Shown: piece by piece, positions 55,764 through 64,000 of the stretch
How positions within the stretch are numbered: the first letter of the stretch is position 1
How the letters are laid out: each line of letters opens with the position of its first letter
NCBI GenBank assembly: GCA_032173675.1
Contig: JAVKPL010013429.1
Location: 1-64,000, forward strand
Length of the DNA stretch: 64,000 nucleotides
Reading direction: 5' to 3'
Source: Gastrolobium villosum
Taxonomy: Eukaryota; Streptophyta; Magnoliopsida; Fabales; Fabaceae
The notes under the pieces: generated by a model
Seen by the model: the letters and a program-made list of their open reading frames with translations, nothing else
The model's database searches: none
Told to the model about the DNA's origin: nothing
Translations under genes and position numbers: made by a program

Positions 55764-58241
55764 TGTAACAGCCCGTGTTAACCCGGATTGTTAACACACT
55801 ATCGTATTAAGCCACGCTTAATTAAAATGCGGAATAACTTTTTCTTTAATTCAATTATGACGTTATTAACTTAACCAACTTGATTACTTAATCATTTTCA
55901 TAAAAATACTGCCTGTATGTAAATTGCAAGACAACTAACTGAATACCTCATAAATAAATATCAAGTGAGTATCTAAAAACCACAGGACTACAACATGCAG
56001 CCTGGGTCAAAATCCTGATACTTTAATTACAACATAATTCGAAAGACCATAACGCAATCATGTGGCATGGACAAACCCCATGCTCACCAAATAAGGCCAC
56101 AAGGCCCAATAGCAGTCTCAACATAGATAGCATAATCAAAACGGAAAACATAACAGTCAACTCAGCACGTCAGCATATCATCAATATCAGCTCAGCTCTG
56201 GCCTCCTGCCACCTGAGCCCTCAACATTACCTGATCCTGAAATAAGCGTCCCCAAACGTGGGGTGAGATCTCTAACAAGAAATCTCAGTAAGACAAGGGG
56301 TCCTCAAGGAGTCTCCACCCCAAGCTCACTTACATGTGCAATATAAGTTCTAAAACAGCATTTACAATATAAGTTCCAAAACTATGCGATGCAGCAATTA
56401 ATCATGTCATGTGTGCATATCAAATCTACTGGCCAGAGAAATGTAGGAATACGTCTATGCCTACATGAGTACCAGGACGCTACCTGTACCTCACCACAGC
56501 CTCACCATCTTGTATGTACTACATACTCAGGCTTACCGTATAGGTGGACACCACATGCATATCATAATAGCTCATTACATATAAACAGCTCAACAGCATT
56601 TCAAAATAATCAAAGCATGTAACACAGCATGCATAAACCCATCCCCATGGGACATGGTGGAACATCAAAATGGCTAAACCGAGGACACGAAAGCTTACCT
56701 TGCAAGCTAGCTATCCAAGCCAAGAGTCCAACCACTCACTAGTCCTCAAACAGCAGTATCACAATCTGATGTGGACCATATATCAAGTCAATATCAATGC
56801 ACAACATGCATACAACTTAAAGACTACGCCTTTCTTTTACGTTTTACGTCTTAAGGCTTCCAACAAAGCCATAAGCCCTTAATCATATGATTCTGACTTA
56901 GTCCTTTTATTACAGAAGTTCAACTTCCTTAAACTAGGGTCCACACACATCCCATAGCTTACTGTTCATACAGTGAAGCTACTGTCTGCGCAGAACCCAG
57001 GATATCCGGATATCAGAAGGGGCATATCCGGATATGTCATATCCGGATATCACACTGGACATATCCGGATATGTCATATCCGGATACCCAGATCCCATAT
57101 CCGGATATCAATATCCGGATACCATATCCGGATACTGATATCCGGATATCTGTTCGACGAATATCCGGATATCTCACGACAGAATGCAGTTTCTGCATTT
57201 CGTGAATATCCATCCCAAAGGTCCAACTTTTAACACATGTACACGTTAAAGCATGCATCTTTAGTTCATTTTAGGTTCATATACCTTATACCCTCTTGTT
57301 TACTCATTAAACATGGCCAAGACATCAACTTTAAGCATTGAAACTTAAGATCAAAGGTGAGGGAACTTACCAAAGCTCAAAACAGAGGCAAGGCTGCTCT
57401 TGGAGCTCACTCAAGACACTTCAAACTCAGCCTAAGTAGGAGCACGAAAATGGCACTTCAAGGTGGGTTCTTACACCACAAGAAGGCACTTTGAAGCTTA
57501 CAATGACTACCACAAAGTAGCCATCACAAAAGCTTCAAACTCAGCTCACTAACTACACACACACAGCAGTAGACACTGCCCAAGAACACTCCTTTCACTC
57601 TCACAAGGATGATACAAGTGTGTAGGAAGGAAGAAGGAGGAGAAACCAAGCCAAAGGTGAAGACTTGCTCCTCAAGGGTTGAGGGAAAGCAATGGAACAG
57701 TGATCACACTCCCTCAGCCACCCACTCACGTTCTGAATGCAAGGTCTCCTAGGGTTGTGTGCTAATGTGTCTATTTATAGGCACATGGCCACTAAACGCG
57801 CAGTATTAGCCTTAATCGCAAAGTAAAAGATATTGATCCCAAACTTCGGGTTCTAGACCTACGCATTTTTCTAAGATTTGTCATATTTTTATTTTATTTT
57901 TCGGAGCACCTTTCCGGTACGCGCTTTTCCATAGCCAGTATCAGTTCTGGCATCAGATTACGTCATTTTGACTTGAAACTTGTTTTACAAGTCCTACATA
58001 ATATTCTAGTAATTATCATGCATTCGTTATAATTTTCCGGGATACTTTTCCGGTACGCATTTATACCGAGTAGCAGAACCGGTATCTGCGCTTTTCTTCC
58101 GAAAAGCGACTTTCAGCATTTTTACTCACTCAATATAATTATCTAAGCCCATTAATAATTATTAGGGTCAATTATGGAATTATTTCCTAATTATCATAAT
58201 TAATTTACTAATTACCTTAATTAGCGGTGCGGGTTCTTACA
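55764..58241 (-). repeat. 3' LTR of the Tekay-like element
   Basis: Starts TGTAACAGCCCGTG and ends GGTGCGGGTTCTTACA on +. It contains a TATA-like box (CTATAAATAG on -, 57771-57780) and the ATATCCGGATAT array. GGTACGCATTTATACCGAGT and a mirrored GAAAAGCGACTTTC element near the U3 start are shared with the solo LTR at 12.1 kb. Confidence 0.9.
56997..57175. repeat. Palindromic ATATCCGGATAT array in the LTR
   Basis: About eleven units of ATATCCGGATAT or GATATCCGGATATC within 180 bases, spaced by 3-12 bases of varying sequence. A hairpin AATGCAG-TTT-CTGCATT follows at about 57183-57199. The solo LTR has a shorter array at the same place, so the array expands and contracts. It lies upstream of the TATA-like box in transcription order of neither copy: on the minus strand it is downstream of the box. 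Confidence 0.9.
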
Positions 58242-58257
58242 TTCACCCCACCTTTTT
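58242..58257 (-). other. Polypurine tract of the Tekay-like element
   Basis: The minus strand reads AAAAAGGTGGGGTGAA directly before TGTAAGAACCC. It overlaps the last codons (KKVG-stop) of the polyprotein. Confidence 0.75.
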
Positions 58258-61200
58258 AAGGATTTTGTCCTCAAAATCAGAAACATACCTGTCTCGAAAG
58301 TCGGGATACTGTCGGAGAAGCTCGTCCTCTCGCTCCCAGGTACACTCCTCGGGACTACGCCCAGTCCACTGCACCTTGACCATCGGAATGATCTTGCTCC
58401 TCAGCTGTTTCTCGCCTCGATCGAGAATCTTGAGTGGTCCGACGGGAGTCTTTAGGTTCTCCCGAACCTCCACGTCATCCGGCTGCACCACGTGCGAAGG
58501 ATCTGCTATGTACTTTCGAAGCTGAGACACGTGAAACACGTCGTGGATGTTGGCTAGGTTCGGAGGTAAGGCGAGTCGATAGGCAACTGGTCCTACTCTA
58601 CCAAGGATCTGGTAGGGCCCTATGAATCGCGGGCTCAACTTCCTCACGCCGAGTGCCCGTCCAACACCGGTGACAGGTGAAAGTTTCACAAACACGTGCT
58701 CACCCTCACTGAACTCCAGTGGTCGATGCTTGACATCGTAGTAGCTCTTCTGACGATTCTGCGCCTGCTTCAACTTTTCCCTGATCATCTGGATCTGTAG
58801 GGTAGTATCTTGGACAAAGTCCAAGCCGAAAGCTCTTTATCTCCAACCTCAGACCAGCAGGTAGGAGTCCGACACCTCCTACCGTACAGCGCCTCGTAGG
58901 GTGCCATGCCCAGACTAGCATGAAAACTGTTGTTGTACGAAAATTCAACCAACGGAAGGTACCTATCCCATGCAGAACCCTGCTCCAACGTGCAAGCTCT
59001 CAACATGTCCTCCAATGTCTGGATGGTCCGCTCAGTCTGTCCGTCAGTCTGAGGGTGATAGGCGGTACTCAATCTCAACTGCGTACCAAAAGCCTCCTGC
59101 AGCGCCTCCCAGAACCGAGATGTGAACTTCGGGTCCCTATCACTGATGATACTCTCGGGCACCCCGTGAAGCCTCACAATCTCGCGGACATATAGCTTGG
59201 CCAACTGCTCTGTAGTGAAGCTCACCTTCACTGGAAGAAAATGGGCAGACTTGGTCAATCTGTCCACAATGACCCAGATAGAGTCACAACCAGCCTGAGT
59301 TTTAGGCAATCCCACCACGAAGTCCATGGAAATACTCTCCCACTTCCACTGTGGAATCTCCAGAGGTTGAAGTTTACCAGACGGTTTCTGGTGCTCGATC
59401 TTCACCTTCTGGCAAATCAGACACTTGGACACGTAGACCGCTATGTCCTTCTTCATGCCCGGCCACCAAAAATTCCTTTTTAAGTCCTGGTACATTTTTG
59501 TGGCACCAGGGTGGATAGTGAACCGGCCTTTATGAGCCTCTGCCATAACCTCCTCAGTCAATGGCCCTCGAGGAATAACAATCCTCTTCTGGAACAGCAG
59601 CAATCCATCATCGTTCCAAGACACACCGTCCTGGTTCTTCACATAATCAAGGCACTCTCTTTGCACTTGCGCCTCTTTAATCTTTTCCATCAGCTCATTA
59701 ATCACTTCTGCTGTTTCCATCTCAAGCAGTGCACCCCCAAACAAGGAGTTCACTCTCAAGTCTCTGAACTTCTCGATCATCTCGTAGTCGTTCATCATTA
59801 AGCTGGATAAGCTCACGGATTTCCGACTCAAAGCATCAGCTACCACATTGGCCTTGCCAGGATGGTACCTCAACTCAAAGTCGTAGTCCTTCAAGAACTC
59901 CATCCATCTTCGCTGTCTCATGTTCAACTCCTTCTGGTCAAACAGATACTTCAGGCTCTTGTGATCACTGAATACAGCAAACTTCATGCCAAACAGGTAA
60001 TGCCTCCAAATCTTGAAAGCAAAAACAATGGCTGCCAACTCCAAATCGTGAGTCGGGTAGTTCTCCTCATGAGGTTTCAACTGTCTTGAAGCGTAAGCAA
60101 CCGCTTTCCCTTTCTGCATCAGCACACAGCCAAGTCCTTTACCAGAGGCATCGCAGTATAACTCGAATTGCTCCGCAGGATCAGGAAGGACTAACACAGG
60201 AGCAGTAGTCAGTCTCTCCTTCAACTCCTGGAAACACTCCTCACACTCATGTGTCCACACGAATGGAGTCTCCTTTCGGGTAAGGCGAGTCATCGGTAGC
60301 ACCATCTTGGAGAATCCTTCTATGAACCTCCGATAGTAGCCTGCCAAACCCAAGAAGCTTCTCACTTCTGTAACCGTCTTGGGCCTCTCCCAATCCATCA
60401 CGGCCTCAATCTTGTTAGGATCAACTGCAACTCCATTAGCAGAAATCACATGACCCAGAAATTTCACCGCCTTGAGCCAAAACTCACATTTGACGGCTTA
60501 GCATAAAGCTTTTTCTCTTTTAGCACTTGCAACACAATCTTCAAGTGCTCGGTATGCTCCTCCTCCGTCTTGGAGTAGATCAAGATGTCGTCAATGAAGA
60601 CGATCACAAACTGATCCAGGTACGGCTGGAAAATTCTGTTCATGTAGTCCATAAACACTGCGGGTGCATTGGTGAGTCCAAACGGGATCACCAAGTACTC
60701 GTAGTGCCCGTACCTCGAGCGAAATGCTGTCTTTGGGACATCCTCCGGCTTTACCCGTATCTGATGATAACCGGACCGGAGATCAATCTTGGAATACACA
60801 CAAGCACCCCTGAGCTGATCCAGCAAATCATCAATGCGTGGAAGAGGGTACTTGTTCTTGATTGTCACCTTGTTCAACTGTCTGTAGTCGGTGCACAACC
60901 GCATGGTCCCATCTTTCTTTTTCACAAAATGACCGGTGCTCCCCAGGGAGACACACTCGGCCGAATAAAGTCTTTTGCTGAAAGCTCCTCGATATGCTTC
61001 TTCAGCTCCGCCAACTCTGGTGGCGACATCCGGTATGGAGCCAACGATATAGGCCCCACACCAGGCAATAGGTCGATGGAGAACTCTATCTCCCTCTGTG
61101 GTGGAAACTCAGGAATCTCCTCAGGAAACACCTCGAGGAATTCCCTCACCACAGGAATGCCAGTGAGATCCTCCTGTGTCCCACTCACCAAACCTCCCAA

Positions 61201-62955
61201 CATGACATAGCCAAATGCCCCTGCTCTCAAGGCCCTCCTCGCCTGCAGGACTGAAATGAACGGTGAGGAACTGGCTGTGGACCCACCCGGAGACATCACC
61301 ACTTTCTTGGCACAACAGTCAATCATTGCACAGTTTCTGGACAACCAATCCATGCCCAGAATAATTTGAAGGTTGGCCATCGGTAATCCTATCAGATCTA
61401 CCAAGAAGTCACGGCCATCCCACTGAAACGCTACATCGCGATGAACAGTGGAGGTCAAACATTTTTCTCCGGTGGCGGTGGTAACCCGCATCGGTGGAGA
61501 AAGCACATCACTGGGCAACTCAAGCCCCACAGCAATAGGGGTAGCAACAAAAGAGTGCGTTGCCCCGGAATCAAATAACACATCAACAGTTGATCCACCA
61601 ATGGTAACAGTACCTCTGACCAGGTTCGGAGCTCTGTCCGACTGCTGACGATCCAACGTATACACACGCCCCGTAGTAGGTGGCACTGCTGGTGCCCCAG
61701 TAGGAACCATCTGCAAAGGCACAGCCTGCACTGCAGCAACTCTCGCCGTCGGGCAATCTCTGGAATAGTGGCCCTCCTTGCCACACTGGAAGCATATCAA
61801 CTGTCCGGTAGAGCACGGCCCAAAATGTGACTTCCCGCATCCCGAACATCTGGGAGCAGGAGGTCTAGCTGTGTTCCCCGGAGCGGCAGTCTTTCTGAAC
61901 TGGTTTGGCGCTTGCTTAGCCGCCATCTGCTTGCCCTTGCCCTTGTTTGCAAAATTTTTACTCTTCCAGGGAGTGGAACCGCCGGTACCCTGTGGTACCT
62001 CCATCTTGGCCTTCTTGGCCTTACTCGTGCTGTAGAAGTCCTCAATATCACGACACTGCTGAACCAGTGTCCCAAAATCTCTGGATGCAGACCCAGCTAA
62101 GTAACCAGCAATATCCTCATTAAGTCCCCTGCGGAACTTAGCAGCCAAGAATGTAGGAGTAGGCCTCGCCATCCGGAAGTGTGAAAACTTCACCAGCTCA
62201 TTAAACTTGGCCAGGTACTCGTCAACAGACAACGAGCCCTGAACCAACCGGTCAAACTCCCCCTGCTTCCTCTCCTGTGAGTCATAAGGGAAGTACTGAC
62301 CCAAGAAGCTCTCCTCGAAGAATGGCCACGTCATCACATGACCCTGCATCTCGTAGACCTGAGAAAGGTTGGTCCACCACTCATGGGCCTCGCCCTCCAG
62401 CATATAAGTGGCGAACAACAGCTTCTGCGGATCGGTGCACTGCATGATCCGGAAAATCTTGTCTAGCGCCTGAAGCCATCTAGCAGCAGCAATGGGATCA
62501 TACGATCCGTCGAATGAAGGTGGCTTATGCTTGCGGAAAGCATTCAGCCGACGATCGATCTCGTCACGATCCTCAGCAAGTACGGGGATAGTCTGCATGG
62601 CCCCCGTCAAGTGACTACCCTCGCCCATCTGGCTCTGGGTGTCCTCCTGTTGACTAGGCGGAGGTGGAGGCGGTGGCGGCGGTGGAGGTGGTGGAGGACC
62701 CTGGCCCGCAGCAGGACCAGCCCTCAACTCCTCCAACATGACCCTCATCATAGTCATGTTGGCCATCCGGTTCTCCTCCAGAACCTCTGCCGTGGTTTGC
62801 CGGTTCGCATCTCGAATTGCGTCCAGCATTGCCCGGTTCGCCAGCCTCGTGGCTTCCTGGTCGGCTAGTCGGGCCGCCTGCATCTCAGCCAATGCAGCCA
62901 GGACAGGATCCGATTGATCCTCGCTAGTACTCGTGTTCCTCCTTGGTGGCACCAT
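58243..62955 (-). pseudogene. Gag-Pol of the Tekay-like chromovirus (three frameshifts)
   Basis: The likely start is ATG 62955 (MVPPRRNTSTSEDQSD). Order: a proline run of 14; gag (HEWWTNLSQVYEMQGHVMTW); CCHC knuckle CFQCGKEGHYSRDC; protease LFDSGATHSFV. A single-base loss near 60930 separates GAPVIL from KKKDGTMRLCTDYRQLNKVT (RT, with FIDDILIYSK). A second near 60490 breaks YAKPSN, followed by KFLGHVISANGVAVDPNKIE and RNase H (YCDASGKGLGCVLMQ, SDHKSLKYL, VVADALSRK). Integrase follows with HPGATKMYQDL...CLICQ and D-D-E in MDFVVGLP, SDRDPKFTS and TDGQTERT. A third near 58805 follows CWSEVGDKELS. The last part holds RFIGPYQILGRVGPVAYRLA and a chromodomain VKVQWTGRSPEECTWEREDE. TGA ends at 58243, inside the purine tract. 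Otherwise well preserved. Confidence 0.9.
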
Positions 62956-63114
62956 GACTCTGCACAAGTTACACAAAGAATGAGTTGATCAGGCCCACGC
63001 CATGTGGTCACACATGCATTATCATAACACACACCAGTTAGAGAGAACACAAAGTAGACACGCAACGACACATCCTAAGTTATTGCAATACATACAGGCT
63101 TTTCCCTAGAAAGT

Positions 63115-63126
63115 GCTCTGATACCA
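63115..63126 (-). other. Primer binding site of the Tekay-like element
   Basis: The minus strand reads TGGTATCAGAGC, complementary to the 3' end of initiator tRNA-Met, five bases inside the right LTR. Confidence 0.9.
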
Positions 63127-63131
63127 TAAAA

Positions 63132-64000
63132 TGTAACAGCCCGTGTTAACCCGGATTGTTAACACGCTATCGTATTAAGCCATGCTTAATTAAAATGCGG
63201 AATAACTTTTTCTTTAATTCAATTATGACGTCATTAACTTAACCAACTTGATTACTTAATCATTTTCATAAAAATACTGCCTGTATGTAAATTGCAAGAC
63301 AACTAACTGAATACCTCGTACATAAATATAATAAGTGAGTATCTAAAGCCACAGGTCTACACAAGTAGCCTGGGTCAAAATCCTGATACTTTAATTACAA
63401 CATTAACCTAAAAGACCAAAGTCAAACATGTGGCATGGACAAACCCCATGCTCACCAAATAAGGCAACAAAGCCCAATAACAGTCATAACATAACTCAAC
63501 AGAAAACATAAACAACAGGCGGAAATAAAAAACAGCAGTCAGCATATCATCAAATCAACTCAGCTCTGGCCTCCTGCCACCCGAGCCCTCAACATTACCT
63601 GATCCTGAAATAAGCGTCCCCAAACGTGGGGTGAGATCTCTAACAAGAAATCTCAGTAAGACAAGGGGTCCTCAAGGAGTCTCCACCCCAAGCTCACTTA
63701 CATGTGTAATATAAGTTCTAAAAACAGTATTTACAATATAAGTTCCAAAACTATGCGATGCAGCAATTATTCATGTCATGTGTGCATATCAAATCTACTG
63801 GCCAGAGAAATGTAGGAATACGTCTATGCCTACATGAGTACCAGGACGCTACCTGTACCTCACCACAGCCTCACCATCTTGTATGTACCACATACTCAGG
63901 CTTACCGTATAGGTGGACACCACATGCATATCATAATAGCTCATTACATATAAACAGCTCAACAGCATTTCAAAATAGTCAAAGCATGTAACACAGCATG
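63132..64000 (-). repeat. 5' LTR of the Tekay-like element (cut by window end)
   Basis: Direct repeat of 55764 onward (TGTAACAGCCCGTGTTAACC). The first 869 bases are visible. Small indels against the left copy are evident (for example CATAAATATAATAAGTGAG for AATAAATATCAAGTGAG). Confidence 0.92.

Larger units (their letters stand above)
55764..64000 (-). mobile_element. Tekay-like Ty3/gypsy chromovirus, minus strand, continues past the window
   Basis: The left (3') LTR is 55764-58241 (2,478 bp). The internal region is 58242-63131 and the right (5') LTR starts at 63132 and is cut by the window end. The minus strand shows TGTAAGAACCCGCACC...GGGCTGTTACA LTR ends, a primer site TGGTATCAGAGC and a purine tract AAAAAGGTGGGGTGAA. 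Long LTRs, RT before integrase and a C-terminal chromodomain fit the Tekay/Del clade. The left flank is TCATT; the other duplication lies outside. Confidence 0.9.

Noticed and set aside
60527..61210. 227-residue open frame on + across the Tekay-like element
   Set aside because: It is antisense to conserved RT and protease coding sequence and has no domain of its own.

Overview
The window is nuclear DNA from a flowering plant, most likely a eudicot. It is AT-rich, its genes have GT-AG introns, it carries group III WRKY genes, and it is packed with plant transposon lineages: Ty3/gypsy chromoviruses, Ty1/copia, hAT, CACTA, MULE- and Harbinger-like elements, and a TRIM. I see no bacterial, organellar or CRISPR features, no rRNA, and no tRNA gene. 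The species cannot be named from the sequence.

Only one host gene looks complete: a three-exon group III WRKY transcription factor at 51328-53197 (+), predicted at 300 aa. A paralogue lies about 50 kb away at 1-1334 (-), running off the left edge. It keeps the same exon structure but is broken inside the WRKY heptad, so the pair is an inverted gene/pseudogene duplication with roughly 50 kb of transposons between.

1-8.9 kb: WRKY pseudogene, two MULE-type MITEs, a hAT-like nonautonomous element, a 1.15 kb AT-rich foldback, and a 3.0 kb CACTA element (TSD ATT) carrying pieces of a reticulon-like (RTNLB) gene and a protein phosphatase inhibitor-2 gene.

8.9-22.5 kb: a decayed Ty1/copia element on the minus strand used repeatedly as an insertion target. 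Its body holds a hAT MITE and a solo gypsy LTR. Its right LTR holds a Harbinger-like element (which itself contains a MULE MITE) and a 4.35 kb hAT element with a broken transposase.

23.1-27.3 kb: a second CACTA element (TSD TCT) that has captured exons and introns of glucose-6-phosphate dehydrogenase and of a PLATZ zinc-binding protein on +, and a piece of a CLU/TPR protein (TSS/REC type) on -. 27.3-32.5 kb: intergenic DNA with several MITE families and a perfect TRIM element.

32.5-50 kb: a young, nearly intact Reina-type chromovirus (498-bp LTRs, TSD AATTT, one internal stop); a decayed relative on + that contains a nested solo LTR and an internally deleted gypsy element; and a Ty1/copia element with point-mutated catalytic motifs.

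50-64 kb: the intact WRKY gene, hAT fragments, a jumble of LTR pieces, and a large Tekay-like chromovirus on the minus strand. That element has a 2.48 kb LTR and three single-base frameshifts, and its right LTR runs off the window. Its LTRs, and the related solo LTR at 12.1 kb, carry a striking array of palindromic ATATCCGGATAT units.

All identifications come from reading motifs and aligning copies within the window by eye. No database search was run.
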